DNA of 50,148 nucleotides from Bacillota bacterium (GTDB lineage: Bacteria; Bacillota; Clostridia; Lachnospirales; Lachnospiraceae). Under the pieces are notes generated by a model that saw only the letters and a program-made list of their open reading frames with translations, made no database searches and was not told the DNA's origin. Both the position numbers and the translations under genes were made by a program. The stretch lies in NCBI GenBank assembly GCA_023411215.1, contig JAEYOY010000060.1, positions 1-50,148 of the forward strand, given 5' to 3'. Numbering within the stretch: position 1 is the stretch's first letter; every line of letters starts with the position of its first letter. Below are positions 15,341 through 24,355 of this stretch, one piece after another.

Positions 15341-17614
15341 ATGGAACAGAAGAAGCTTCCAAATCAGTTAGAACAATTGTCACGAAAAATAAGACAATAT
15401 ATTCAGATAGAGAACTTCGACAAAGCACGGGAACTAATATCGAATGAAGTTCGATGTAATCCTACCGATAGTCTGGTGTTGGAATTGGCTGTTGCGACTT
15501 ACCTTGCAACAAAGGATTATATAAAGGCAGAGGCTGCTGCAAAACATATAAGGCAATTGGAGGGAAGTAAGCTTAGGGGAGAAATGTTAACATCCTGTAT
15601 TCAATGCGCTGAATGCTTAGAGGAAGGGCAATACCAAAAAGCTTTAAAATATGCTGAGGAAGCTCATCATAATGAAAGTAATGAATACTTAGCAAATTAC
15701 TATTTGGCAAAAAGTCTATGCTATACGAATGAGAAGGACCAACGAATCGCCTCGCTAATCGAGCAATGTAAATCGCTGGAGAAAACAGAGGAAGCATGCA
15801 TTCTTGAGCTGGATTATTTATATAAGACAGAAAAGTATGATGAACTGAAAAAGATAGTAAAGAAAGAAAATATGCTTAATCCTAACTCGAGGCTTTCCGC
15901 CTACGGAAATCAATTATTATCGCGGATCAATAGAACAAAGGAAGCTCCTGATAGAGCGTGCTCCGGAATTGATGAAAAGGTACTCGAAGATGCAATGCAG
16001 AAAATTAATGATTTGATTGGCTTGAGTAAAGTGAAGGAAGAGATATTAAAATATAGAAAAACCATTCAATTTGAAGCGTTGCGGAGGCAAAAGCTAGGTT
16101 ATACTCCGGACGAAAAACAACGTTATAATTTTATCTTTTCCGGAAATCCTGGGACCGGAAAAACAACAGTTGCCAGACTGTTTGCAAAAGTATTCAAAGG
16201 ACTTGGAATATTGAAGGAAGGGCATCTGGTTGAAGTAGATAGAAGCGGACTTGTAGGAGAGTATATCGGGCAAACTGCAATTAAAACCCAAAAGGTAATA
16301 CAGGAAGCACTTGGCGGAGTTCTATTTGTGGATGAAGCATATGCTCTTGCGGGAAAAGGTGAGAATGATTTTGGTAAAGAAGCACTCGAGACATTATTAA
16401 AGGCGGCGGAGGATTATCGCGGAGAAGTCGTAGTGATATTGGCCGGTTATAAAAACGAAATGAATCAATTGATGGAAATGAATCCCGGTTTAAAAAGCCG
16501 TTTCAACTATTTTCTGCATTTTGATGATTATTCGGAAGAGGAATTGCTTCGGATTGCGAAAAGACAATTGGATAAAGAAGGATATTATCTTACATCCTCC
16601 GGAGAAAAGGCATTTTTACAGGTGATCGCTAAACGTAAAGTTGATGAGAAATTCGGAAACGCCAGAGAGGTAGAACAGGTAATAAGGTCGGCTGTGGAGC
16701 AGAAAGCTCTTAATATGGATATGGAACACATTGATTCTCTCGAGGAAGCGCAGCTTAGGAAGATAACTGCAGCTGAGTTTGGAATAGATTTGGAGATCAG
16801 TGCAGAGGATAGAATGAAAGAGAGCTATCAGAAGCTGGAGGCCTTAATAGGGTTAGAAAGTGCCAAGGAAAGTGTAGGAAATTTGCTGGCATTTGTAAAT
16901 TACCAGAAGGCAGAAATGGAAAGAGGGATGATAGCCAATATTCCTTCCATGCATATGGCCTTTCTGGGTAATCCGGGAACAGGTAAAACAACTGTTGCTA
17001 TGATTGTCAGTGAGATATTAAGGGATATGGGGATTCTGAAGAAAGGACATCTTATCGTAGCATCTCGTCAGGATCTAGTTGCAGAATATGTCGGGCAGAC
17101 GGCAAGAAAGACTGCCGACAAAGTAAAAGAAGCTTACGGAGGTGTCTTATTCATTGACGAAGCATATGCTCTCGTATCCTCCGGCGTTAATGACTTTGGG
17201 AAAGAAGCAATCTCTACCCTCATTAAGGAAATGGAAGATAATCGAGACAAATTAGTTGTGATACTCGCTGGCTATACGGAGGAGATGAAGGAATTATTTG
17301 ATACTAATCCGGGCTTTAAAAGTAGAATTAATAATTATGTATACTTCCAGGATTATACGGCTGAGGAATTATATGATATATTCGTATATTACTGTAAAAA
17401 GGAAATGTATGAACTTCAGTTGGATGCGGCAGAAAAGGTGAAGGAAATTATTAAGAGAAAGCACCAGCTTCGAGATAAAAACTTTGGCAATGCAAGGGAT
17501 ATAAGGAACCTATTCGAGACCATGAAGCTGAAACTTGCAAAAAGGGTACAAACAATGCTTCTGCAGGGCGACGCCAGAAGATGCTTTACTTATGAGGATA
17601 TTCCGGAGGAGTAG
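15341..17614 (+). CDS. TPR protein with two CbxX/SpoVK-type AAA+ domains
   Basis: The 757-residue protein has an N-terminal helical TPR-like region (about 1-200) and two CbxX/CfxQ AAA+ ATPase domains. Both are complete: Walker A GNPGTGKTT at 268 and 543, Walker B LFVDEAYAL and LFIDEAYAL, the GEYIGQTA / AEYVGQTA loops, and arginine-finger segments NPGLKSR and NPGFKSR. Relatives include SpoVK, Rubisco activase CbxX and the type VII secretion ATPase EccA, which also has N-terminal TPRs. They remodel protein complexes. The start at 15341 is weakly supported: GGAGGG is about 12 bp upstream, and a 12-codon reading frame (ATG 15333 to TAG) overlaps it. It is the last gene of the accessory block. An inactive paralogue seems to be encoded at 3864. 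Confidence 0.9.
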   Translation: MEQKKLPNQLEQLSRKIRQYIQIENFDKARELISNEVRCNPTDSLVLELAVATYLATKDYIKAEAAAKHIRQLEGSKLRGEMLTSCIQCAECLEEGQYQKALKYAEEAHHNESNEYLANYYLAKSLCYTNEKDQRIASLIEQCKSLEKTEEACILELDYLYKTEKYDELKKIVKKENMLNPNSRLSAYGNQLLSRINRTKEAPDRACSGIDEKVLEDAMQKINDLIGLSKVKEEILKYRKTIQFEALRRQKLGYTPDEKQRYNFIFSGNPGTGKTTVARLFAKVFKGLGILKEGHLVEVDRSGLVGEYIGQTAIKTQKVIQEALGGVLFVDEAYALAGKGENDFGKEALETLLKAAEDYRGEVVVILAGYKNEMNQLMEMNPGLKSRFNYFLHFDDYSEEELLRIAKRQLDKEGYYLTSSGEKAFLQVIAKRKVDEKFGNAREVEQVIRSAVEQKALNMDMEHIDSLEEAQLRKITAAEFGIDLEISAEDRMKESYQKLEALIGLESAKESVGNLLAFVNYQKAEMERGMIANIPSMHMAFLGNPGTGKTTVAMIVSEILRDMGILKKGHLIVASRQDLVAEYVGQTARKTADKVKEAYGGVLFIDEAYALVSSGVNDFGKEAISTLIKEMEDNRDKLVVILAGYTEEMKELFDTNPGFKSRINNYVYFQDYTAEELYDIFVYYCKKEMYELQLDAAEKVKEIIKRKHQLRDKNFGNARDIRNLFETMKLKLAKRVQTMLLQGDARRCFTYEDIPEE

Positions 17615-17650
17615 GTAGCATAATATATCAAGCCGGGATGCATTTATATA

Positions 17651-17679
17651 TTGATAAAATACGATAGGGAAGCTATAAT
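17651..17679 (+). promoter_or_regulatory. Sigma-A promoter of glpP
   Basis: TTGATA (17651-17656) and TATAAT (17674-17679) with a 17-bp spacer, about 90 bp before the chosen glpP start. Confidence 0.75.
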
Positions 17680-17767
17680 TAGGAAAGGCTTACCACATTT
17701 GGAAACTCCGGATGAGCAATAGGTAATGCTAATGAACCTTAACTTCCACGGGGGCTTGGTAATAATT

Positions 17768-18334
17768 ATGAATAAAAGATTTGTAAATGCAATGGATGAA
17801 TGTCCAATTATTGCAGCGATTAAGGATATGGATGGCTTAAGCAGATGCTTGGAATCGGATAGTAATATAATCTTTGTATTATTCGGAGACGTCTGTAATA
17901 TATCCTATATAGTAAAAACCATAAGGGATACCGGAAGAATTGTTATTGTACATATTGATTTAATTAACGGACTTAGTTCAAAAGAAGTAGCGGTAGATTT
18001 TATTAAGAATAATACAGAGGCGGATGGTATCATATCGACGAAGGTCGGTCTGATCAAGAGAGCTAAGGAGCTGGGATTGTATACGATCCTGCGGTTCTTT
18101 ATCATTGATTCCATGGCCTTTGAAAACATCAGGAAACAAAGTGAGCTGGTAAAGCCGGATTATATCGAGATACTGCCGGGTGTTATGCCCAAGGTAATCA
18201 GCAAAATTAAAAAGATCAGCTCGGTTCCTATCATTGCGGGCGGGCTTATTTCAGACAAAGATGATGTACTTTTGGCTTTGTCCGGAGGAGCTGTTTCGAT
18301 ATCCACTACCAATCAAGAGGTCTGGTTTATGTGA
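17768..18334 (+). CDS. glpP: Glycerol-3-phosphate-responsive antiterminator GlpP
   Basis: GlpP binds glycerol-3-phosphate and the leader RNA of glp operons, which allows transcription past a terminator. The 188-residue protein matches the TIM-barrel-like GlpP family: NAMDECPIIAAIKDMDGL at the start, FGDVCNI, VHIDLINGLSSKEVAVDFI, ADGIISTKVGLIKRAKELGL and PVIPIIAGGL-like strands at the end (SSVPIIAGGLISDKDDV). The ATG at 17768 is preferred over 17726 because it gives the family's usual length and start. Downstream, a strong leader terminator (18506-18555) precedes the glp catabolic genes and is its expected target. Confidence 0.93.
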   Translation: MNKRFVNAMDECPIIAAIKDMDGLSRCLESDSNIIFVLFGDVCNISYIVKTIRDTGRIVIVHIDLINGLSSKEVAVDFIKNNTEADGIISTKVGLIKRAKELGLYTILRFFIIDSMAFENIRKQSELVKPDYIEILPGVMPKVISKIKKISSVPIIAGGLISDKDDVLLALSGGAVSISTTNQEVWFM

Positions 18335-18396
18335 TGTGACCTTTAGGATGAATTGTATATATTGTAATAGAAATATTGATAATTAATTAACTATTG

Positions 18397-18425
18397 TTGC
18401 ACAATAATAGAGAATCTGGTATTAT
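18397..18425 (+). promoter_or_regulatory. Promoter of the glp catabolic operon
   Basis: TTGCAC (18397-18402) and TATTAT (18420-18425) with a 17-bp spacer. They give a leader of about 150 nt containing the terminator at 18506-18555. Confidence 0.65.
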
Positions 18426-18505
18426 TTATACAGCAGTAACTGATTGAACAGTGTAATTAGCACTGCTTCTATAGCGTAATTAAATATTGAATGCATGAGA
18501 CTTAG

Positions 18506-18555
18506 AGCCAAGCAGAAAATACCATAGTTTATGGTGTTATTTGTTTGGCTTTTTT
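18506..18555 (+). terminator. Leader terminator, probable GlpP antitermination target
   Basis: Long stem AGCCAA...TTTGGCT with an inner ATACCAT/ATGGTGT stem, followed by five or more T, located 25 bp before the first structural gene and inside its 5' leader. In Bacillus, GlpP overcomes just such a terminator upstream of glpD. Antitermination here is inferred from position and the linked glpP gene. Confidence 0.85.
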
Positions 18556-18579
18556 ACGTGCAAAAAGAGGAGAATTAGC

Positions 18580-20037
18580 ATGTATGATGTAATCATTATT
18601 GGTGCAGGTGTCATAGGAAGTGCAGTAGCAAGGGAGTTGATGAAAGGTGACAGAAGGGTTGCGGTCCTAGAAAAGGGCATGGACGTCTGCGAGGGAACCT
18701 CGAAAGCAAACAGCGGTATCGTTCATGCGGGCTTTGATGCTACCCCGGGTAGTTTGAAGGCCAAGCTGAATGTGAAGGGAAACAAAATGATGGAAAAGTT
18801 ATCGAAGGAACTTGATTTCTCGTTCCGACAAAACGGTTCTCTTGTTCTTTGCTTTAAAGAGGAAGATAAGGTTAAGCTGCAGTCGCTATATGACAAGGGG
18901 ACAATGAATGGTGTGGAAAAGCTGCAGCTATTATCAGGGGAGGAAGCGAGAAGACTGGAGCCTAATCTTTCACAAACAGTAGTTGCGGCTTTATATGCTC
19001 CTACGGGAGGGACCGTATGTCCCTTTGGACTTACAATCGCTTTGGCTGAAAATGCATATGTGAACGGTGCAGAATTCTATTTTAATACAGAAGTAACGGC
19101 GATTGATAAGAAGGAAGGTGGTTATTTGCTTCATTCGACACAAGGGGTATTTGAAAGTCGCATCGTTGTAAATGCTGCAGGTATTTATGCTGATATAATA
19201 CACAATATGGTCAGCGAGAAGAAAATGACGCTGGTTGCAAGAAAAGGAGAATACTGTCTGTTTGATAAACAAGCCGGAGGCTTTGTATCCAAAACTATTT
19301 TCCAACTACCTACCGAATATGGCAAAGGTGTATTGATCACGCCTACTGTCCATGGTAATCTTCTTCTTGGTCCTACAGCAGAGGATATTTCCGATAAAGA
19401 GGGGCAGCTTACAACGGGTAGAGGACTGGAGGAAGTGTTGAAGAAGGCAGCCTTAAGTGCGAGCGAGCTTCCACCTATGCGTCAGGTGATAACCTCATTT
19501 GCAGGGCTTCGGGCTCATAATGCTAAGGACGATTTTATTATTGAGGAAGTGGAAGACGCAGAAGGTTTTATCGATGTCGCAGGCATTGAATCTCCGGGAT
19601 TGACGAGTGCTCCTGCAATAGGATGCCTTGTTGCTGGCTTGGTTCATAAATTAGCCCCAGCCGAGAAGAAGGATGATTATATAAGCCGAAGAATAGGCGT
19701 AAAGAGTATGGCCTCTGCCTCAAAGGAGGAGCAGAAGGACCTAGTTAGTCAAAATCCCGCTTATGCCAATGTGATCTGCCGTTGTGAAATGGTGACGGAG
19801 GGAGAAATACTGGATGCCATTCACAGACCCTTAGGTGCAAGAACCCTAGATGGTATAAAGCGACGCACCCGTGCCGGGATGGGCAGATGCCAGGCCGGCT
19901 TCTGCTTACCCAAAACCATGGAGATTCTTTCGAGGGAATGGGAGGCTGATATAAATACCGTTGTAAAATCAAATGAAGGCTCTTATTTATTAACCGGTTA
20001 TAATAAACAGGATAAGGAAAGGGGGATTCTAGCATGA
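18580..20037 (+). CDS. glpA: GlpA-like FAD-dependent glycerol-3-phosphate dehydrogenase with BFD domain
   Basis: The 485-residue protein oxidises glycerol-3-phosphate to dihydroxyacetone phosphate, judging from its family and operon. It has an N-terminal FAD-binding motif (IIGAGVIGSAVARE), the DAO-family body (GIVHAGFDATPGSLKAKLN, VVNAAGIYAD, DVAGIESPGLTSAPAIG) and a C-terminal BFD-like iron-sulphur domain with Cys near 400, 402, 437 and 442. This layout is found in anaerobic GlpA. The ATG at 18580 follows AGAGGAG; the longer frame begins inside the terminator. Its stop overlaps the next gene (ATGA), so the two are translationally coupled. An L-2-hydroxyglutarate-oxidase-like activity cannot be excluded from sequence alone, but the glp context argues against it. 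Confidence 0.88.
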   Translation: MYDVIIIGAGVIGSAVARELMKGDRRVAVLEKGMDVCEGTSKANSGIVHAGFDATPGSLKAKLNVKGNKMMEKLSKELDFSFRQNGSLVLCFKEEDKVKLQSLYDKGTMNGVEKLQLLSGEEARRLEPNLSQTVVAALYAPTGGTVCPFGLTIALAENAYVNGAEFYFNTEVTAIDKKEGGYLLHSTQGVFESRIVVNAAGIYADIIHNMVSEKKMTLVARKGEYCLFDKQAGGFVSKTIFQLPTEYGKGVLITPTVHGNLLLGPTAEDISDKEGQLTTGRGLEEVLKKAALSASELPPMRQVITSFAGLRAHNAKDDFIIEEVEDAEGFIDVAGIESPGLTSAPAIGCLVAGLVHKLAPAEKKDDYISRRIGVKSMASASKEEQKDLVSQNPAYANVICRCEMVTEGEILDAIHRPLGARTLDGIKRRTRAGMGRCQAGFCLPKTMEILSREWEADINTVVKSNEGSYLLTGYNKQDKERGILA

Positions 20038-21335
20038 GATATGATATTGTTATTATCGGTGGCGGTCCGGCAGGACTTGCTGCAGCACTTGCTGCTAAAA
20101 TGCAGGGAATAGAAAAAGTGGTAATTATCGAGCGGGATAAGGAGCTTGGGGGAATCCTTAATCAATGCATTCATAACGGATTTGGACTTCATACCTTTAA
20201 GGAAGAGCTGACAGGTCCGGAATATGCTGTAAGGTATATTGAAGATGTCAAAGAGGCCGGTATCCCTTACTTACTTAATACAATAGCAGTCGATATCAGC
20301 TATAGGAATATGGAAGATGATAATCATGCTAAGCCATTTCGATATGAGATAACCTTGATGAATAAGACGGACGGATTATTTCAAATTGAATCCGATGCAT
20401 TAATTCTTGCAATGGGCTGTAGGGAGCGTCCGAGAGGAGCTCTCAATATACCTGGCTATCGTCCGGCCGGTATTTATTCTGCCGGTACCGCCCAGCATTT
20501 TATTAATATAGAGGGCAGAATGCCCGGGAAAGAGGTGGTAATCTTAGGGTCCGGTGATATCGGATTGATTATGGCCCGTCGTATGACTCTGGAAGGCGCT
20601 AATGTCAAGGTGGTAGCAGAGGTGATGCCCTACTCTGGAGGATTAAAACGTAATATTGCACAATGTCTGGATGATTTTGAGATTCCATTGAAATTAAGTC
20701 ATACGGTAATTGACATTGATGGTAAGGAACGAGTAAAGGGTGTGACCTTGGCAAGAGTAGATGAGAAATTGAAACCGATTCCCGGTACGGAGGAATATAT
20801 ACCCTGTGATACTCTGCTGCTCTCGGTCGGCTTAATTCCGGAAAATGAACTTTCTATGAAGCTGGGTATTACCCTTAGTCCGGTTACCTCCGGACCGATC
20901 GTAGACGAGAGTCTGCAAACGAACCTTCCCGGTGTATTTGCCTGCGGTAATGTACTTCATGTTCATGACCTGGTAGATTATGTATCCCAGGAGGCTGTGA
21001 TTGCCGGTAATAATGCAGCGATGTATGTCCGGGGAGAACTAAAGAATAAGAAGAAGCAAATTGCCATTAAGCCGGACTACGGAGTTCGTTATACAGTACC
21101 GGCCTTGATCGATCCCGATCGAATGCCGGAGGAACTAACCGTGCGCTTTCGTGTAAGTGAGTCATTTTCACAGGTAAAGTTATGTGTATATTATGAGGAT
21201 ACCCTTATGAAGGAAATTAAAAAGCGTATCATGGCACCGGGAGAAATGGAGGAGATTAAATTAAAAAAGAAGGATCTGGTTCAATACACAGACCTACGAC
21301 AAATACGAATCGTAATCGAAAAGGAGGTAGCTTGA
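20034..21335 (+). CDS. FAD/NAD(P)-dependent oxidoreductase, glp-associated subunit
   Basis: The 433-residue flavoprotein has two dinucleotide-binding motifs: IIGGGPAGLAAALAA near the start for FAD and VVILGSGDIGLIMARRM near residue 170 for NAD(P). It also has a Cys-containing LGGILNQCIHNGFG segment and the FAD-closing PGVFACGNVLHVHDLVDYVSQEA motif. It replaces the GlpB subunit position of GlpABC complexes. A similar three-gene set (GlpA-like, this family, DUF1667) occurs beside glpK in Thermotoga and many Clostridia. It probably passes electrons from the GlpA-like subunit to NAD(P) or a carrier. Its start overlaps the previous stop by 4 bp, and it ends 1 bp before the DUF1667 gene. Confidence 0.88.
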   Translation: MRYDIVIIGGGPAGLAAALAAKMQGIEKVVIIERDKELGGILNQCIHNGFGLHTFKEELTGPEYAVRYIEDVKEAGIPYLLNTIAVDISYRNMEDDNHAKPFRYEITLMNKTDGLFQIESDALILAMGCRERPRGALNIPGYRPAGIYSAGTAQHFINIEGRMPGKEVVILGSGDIGLIMARRMTLEGANVKVVAEVMPYSGGLKRNIAQCLDDFEIPLKLSHTVIDIDGKERVKGVTLARVDEKLKPIPGTEEYIPCDTLLLSVGLIPENELSMKLGITLSPVTSGPIVDESLQTNLPGVFACGNVLHVHDLVDYVSQEAVIAGNNAAMYVRGELKNKKKQIAIKPDYGVRYTVPALIDPDRMPEELTVRFRVSESFSQVKLCVYYEDTLMKEIKKRIMAPGEMEEIKLKKKDLVQYTDLRQIRIVIEKEVA

Positions 21336-21336
21336 T

Positions 21337-21699
21337 ATGGATAAGAATGAAATGGTCTGCATTTGCTGCCCATTGGGTTGTATGCTTAGTGTGACGCAGG
21401 ACGGCGAAGAGGATAAGCTCCTTGTTACAGGTAATTCTTGTTCAAGAGGAAAAACGTATGCGATAACCGAAATGACTGACCCACGAAGAACCGTCACGAC
21501 TACCGTAAGGGTAAAAGGGTGCGATATACCGATGGTATCCGTAAAAACAAAGGAAGGTATTCCAAAGAATAAAATGATGCAGTGTATTAAGGAATTGGCT
21601 GAGATTGAGCTGCAAGCTCCGGTTAACAGCGGAGATGTGGTCAAAGCTGATATTGCCGGGACGGGTATTGATGTTATTGCGACCAAGAATATTGCCTGA
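21337..21699 (+). CDS. DUF1667 cysteine-rich protein
   Basis: The 120-residue protein carries an N-terminal cysteine cluster (MVCICCPLGC, Cys 8, 10, 11 and 15), a further GNSCSRG and a PRRTVTTTVRVKG segment, all hallmarks of DUF1667. The cluster suggests a bound iron-sulphur centre or zinc. It is invariably found with the two preceding oxidoreductase types as far as known families go, so it is probably the small electron-transfer subunit of the glycerol-3-phosphate dehydrogenase complex. AAGGAGGTAGC precedes the ATG, overlapping the end of the previous gene. glpK follows after 13 bp. Confidence 0.9.
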   Translation: MDKNEMVCICCPLGCMLSVTQDGEEDKLLVTGNSCSRGKTYAITEMTDPRRTVTTTVRVKGCDIPMVSVKTKEGIPKNKMMQCIKELAEIELQAPVNSGDVVKADIAGTGIDVIATKNIA

Positions 21700-21712
21700 G
21701 GAGAAGAAGGTT

Positions 21713-23215
21713 ATGAAGGAAAAATATATAATGGCTTTGGATCAGGGGACAACAAGCTCCCGTTGTGTTATTATCGATAAAAATGGAAGTATTCTTAGTA
21801 AGGTACAGAGGGAGTTTAAACAGATTTATCCGAATCCGGGCTGGGTTGAGCATGATCCGATGGAGATATGGTCCTCCCAGTATAGTGTTGCTATAGAGGC
21901 GATGGCAAAGTTGAATATCTCAGCCAGAGAAATTGCAGCCTTAGGTATCACCAATCAGCGTGAAACCACGATTATTTGGAATAAGCATACGGGAGAACCG
22001 ATTTATAATGGGATTGTCTGGCAATGCCATAGAACAGCAGATCAGATTGAAAATCTGAAACAAGATGGATTTGATAGAGTGATTCAAGAAAAAACGGGTT
22101 TAATACCGGATGCATATTTCTCGGCAACGAAAATCTGTTGGATTCTGGATCATGTAGAAGGTGCCAGGAAAGAGGCTGAAGCCGGTAATCTGCTGTTCGG
22201 GACAGTAGATACTTGGCTAGTCTGGAAGCTGACTAAGGGGAAAATCCATGCAACCGATTATACAAATGCATCAAGGACCATGCTTTTTAACATAAGAAGT
22301 CTAAGCTGGGATGATGAGCTTCTGGAGTATTTTCATATTCCGAAAAATATGTTACCCGTTGTGAAGCCATCCAGCCATCTATACGGTTATACGGATAGTG
22401 AGCTCTTGGGCGGAGAAATAGCTATTTCAGGTGTAGCCGGAGATCAACAAGCAGCGTTGTTCGGGCAGCTGTGCTTTGAAAAGGGAGATGTAAAGAGTAC
22501 CTATGGAACAGGGTGCTTTTTACTGATGAATACCGGACGGGAAGCAATACGATCCCAACATGGACTGTTAACTACAATCGCAGCCGGTGCTACCTCAGAG
22601 GTGAGCTATGTGCTCGAAGGAAGTGTTTTCGCTGCCGGCGCTGTAATTCAATGGTTGAGAGACGGGCTACATATGATTGAAGATGCAGTACAGGTTGAGG
22701 GCTATGCTGAGCAAAGGTCGGATACCGGTGGAGTATATATAGTACCTGCATTTACAGGCTTAGGAGCCCCATACTGGAATCAATATGCGAGGGGGACTAT
22801 TGTTGGTATAACCAGAGGCTGCAGCAAGGAGCATTTTATCCGGGCTGCTCTGGAAGCTATTGCTTATCAGACTCATGATGTATTATGCGCTATGGAGAAG
22901 GATGCAGATTTATGCATCAATAGCTTAAAGGTGGACGGCGGGGTAAGTGTTAACGATTTTCTGATGCAATTTCAGGCGGATATACTACATACAAAGGTAG
23001 AGAGGCCCGGATGTATTGAGACAACGGCCTTGGGTGCGGGATATCTTGCCGGACTTGCCATTGGATACTGGCGAGATAAGGAGGAAATCAGGAAGAACTG
23101 GATATTATCCAGGGAGTTTCACCCGCAGATGAAGAAGGAGCACACACAGAAGTTATTAAATGGGTGGAAGAAGGCGGTGCAATGTGCTTTGGTTTGGCAG
23201 GAAGGAGATATGTAA
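21713..23215 (+). CDS. glpK: Glycerol kinase
   Basis: Glycerol kinase phosphorylates glycerol to sn-glycerol-3-phosphate using ATP. The 500-residue protein (family norm about 500) starts with YIMALDQGTTSSRCVIIDKNG (shortened to the LDQGTTSSR phosphate loop), followed by GWVEHDP, GITNQRETT, GVAGDQQAALFGQ, KSTYGTGCFLLMNTG and PAFTGLGAPYW. All are classic GlpK motifs. The ATG at 21713 follows GAGGAGAAGAAGG and gives the normal N-terminus; the longer open frame to 21605 overlaps the DUF1667 gene and is rejected. It is the last gene of the tight glp operon. Its product is the substrate of the dehydrogenase upstream and the inducer of GlpP. Confidence 0.98.
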   Translation: MKEKYIMALDQGTTSSRCVIIDKNGSILSKVQREFKQIYPNPGWVEHDPMEIWSSQYSVAIEAMAKLNISAREIAALGITNQRETTIIWNKHTGEPIYNGIVWQCHRTADQIENLKQDGFDRVIQEKTGLIPDAYFSATKICWILDHVEGARKEAEAGNLLFGTVDTWLVWKLTKGKIHATDYTNASRTMLFNIRSLSWDDELLEYFHIPKNMLPVVKPSSHLYGYTDSELLGGEIAISGVAGDQQAALFGQLCFEKGDVKSTYGTGCFLLMNTGREAIRSQHGLLTTIAAGATSEVSYVLEGSVFAAGAVIQWLRDGLHMIEDAVQVEGYAEQRSDTGGVYIVPAFTGLGAPYWNQYARGTIVGITRGCSKEHFIRAALEAIAYQTHDVLCAMEKDADLCINSLKVDGGVSVNDFLMQFQADILHTKVERPGCIETTALGAGYLAGLAIGYWRDKEEIRKNWILSREFHPQMKKEHTQKLLNGWKKAVQCALVWQEGDM

Positions 23216-23449
23216 ATCATAAAGAGTTGCAACTACCTTATGATTAACAGGCTCTATGCTAGGCAAAGACAAGGGTTGGAGCGAATGCGAAGATATCAAT
23301 TATTCCGGGTATTGCCAATATAATTTTTAAGAGCATGAATGAAATTCATGCCATGGGATTAGAATTTATTATCTAATTTCAACTAGTTACTTACTTATAA
23401 TGACAAGGTAGAGGGATTGCTGATGTTAAATAAAGAAGGGAAGAAAATC

Positions 23450-24184
23450 ATGAAAGTAATTGCGCATCGAGGCTACAGTGGTCAATATCCCGAAAATACT
23501 ATGCTTGCTTATGAAAAAGCGGTAGAAGCAGGCTGTGATGAGATTGAGATTGATGTACAAATGACAAAGGACGGGGTTCTTGTCATGCTCCATGATGAAA
23601 ACGTGGAGCATATAACGAATGGAAAAGGATATATTAAGGATTTGACTTTTAAGGAGCTACGGCAGTTTAATGTAGATGCAAAGTATGGGGATAAATATGG
23701 CTTTAATCCGATCCCAAGTCTGGAAGAATATCTGGATTGGGTTCGGAAACAGGATATAACAACCAACATTGAATTGAAAAACAGGAAATATTATTATATG
23801 GGATTAGAAGAAAAAACACTGGAACTGGTTAAAAAATACGGATTAACAGATCGTGTAATGTTCTCTTCCTTTAATCATGCATCTTTGCTTAAATGTAAGT
23901 ATTTAGCTCCTGATATTGAATGCGGAATATTAGTAGATAAGCCGGAGATCTGGAATGCAGGATCCTTTGCCAGGGAATATCAATTGGAATGCTACCATCC
24001 GGATATCATGAGCCTTACAAAAGAGACGGTTGATAATTGTAAGGAAAACGGTATTAAGGTGAATGTTTGGACAATTAATGGAATGGATGAACTGCAGAAG
24101 ATGTACTCATGGGAATGCGATGGGGTAATTACGAATTATCCTGATATTTGTAAAGCCTGGTTAAGCCAGAAGCAATTGGGCTAG
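23450..24184 (+). CDS. Glycerophosphodiester phosphodiesterase
   Basis: GDPD enzymes hydrolyse glycerophosphodiesters to glycerol-3-phosphate and an alcohol. The 244-residue protein has the family pattern: IAHRGYSGQYPENT at the N-terminus (His and Arg of the active site), EIEIDVQMTKDGVLVMLHDENVEHITNG broken into the metal-binding EID and the catalytic HD, and C-terminal VNVWTINGMDELQKM and GVITNYPD. No signal peptide is seen, so it is cytoplasmic. The ATG at 23450 with GAAGGGA upstream fits the family start; 23423 is an alternative. It is 234 bp from glpK without a visible terminator and supplies the same pathway. Confidence 0.93.
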   Translation: MKVIAHRGYSGQYPENTMLAYEKAVEAGCDEIEIDVQMTKDGVLVMLHDENVEHITNGKGYIKDLTFKELRQFNVDAKYGDKYGFNPIPSLEEYLDWVRKQDITTNIELKNRKYYYMGLEEKTLELVKKYGLTDRVMFSSFNHASLLKCKYLAPDIECGILVDKPEIWNAGSFAREYQLECYHPDIMSLTKETVDNCKENGIKVNVWTINGMDELQKMYSWECDGVITNYPDICKAWLSQKQLG

Positions 24185-24245
24185 TTACTTTATTCCAAAC
24201 CTAATCGATGGAAGTCATAACGAATGCAGTGATAGTAAAAGTGAT

Positions 24246-24285
24246 ATAGTGGATGTCGCAAAACCCATTTTGTGACATCCACTAT
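24246..24285. repeat. Long inverted repeat after the glycerophosphodiesterase gene
   Basis: ATAGTGGATGTC at 24246-24257 is mirrored by GACATCCACTAT at 24274-24285, with CAAAA/TTTTG extending the stem around a short loop. There is no T tract on the plus side, so it may be a weak terminator or a small mobile hairpin. Confidence 0.65.
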
Positions 24286-24355
24286 GTCTGCATCCATCCA
24301 AAAAAATTGTGTTAAGCTTTTTTTCATTTTTATTCGACGTATTTTCTTTAATGAA

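Noticed and set aside
21605..21712. Longer N-terminus for glycerol kinase
   Set aside because: It overlaps the DUF1667 gene in another frame; the ATG at 21713 has a good ribosome binding site and gives the family start.
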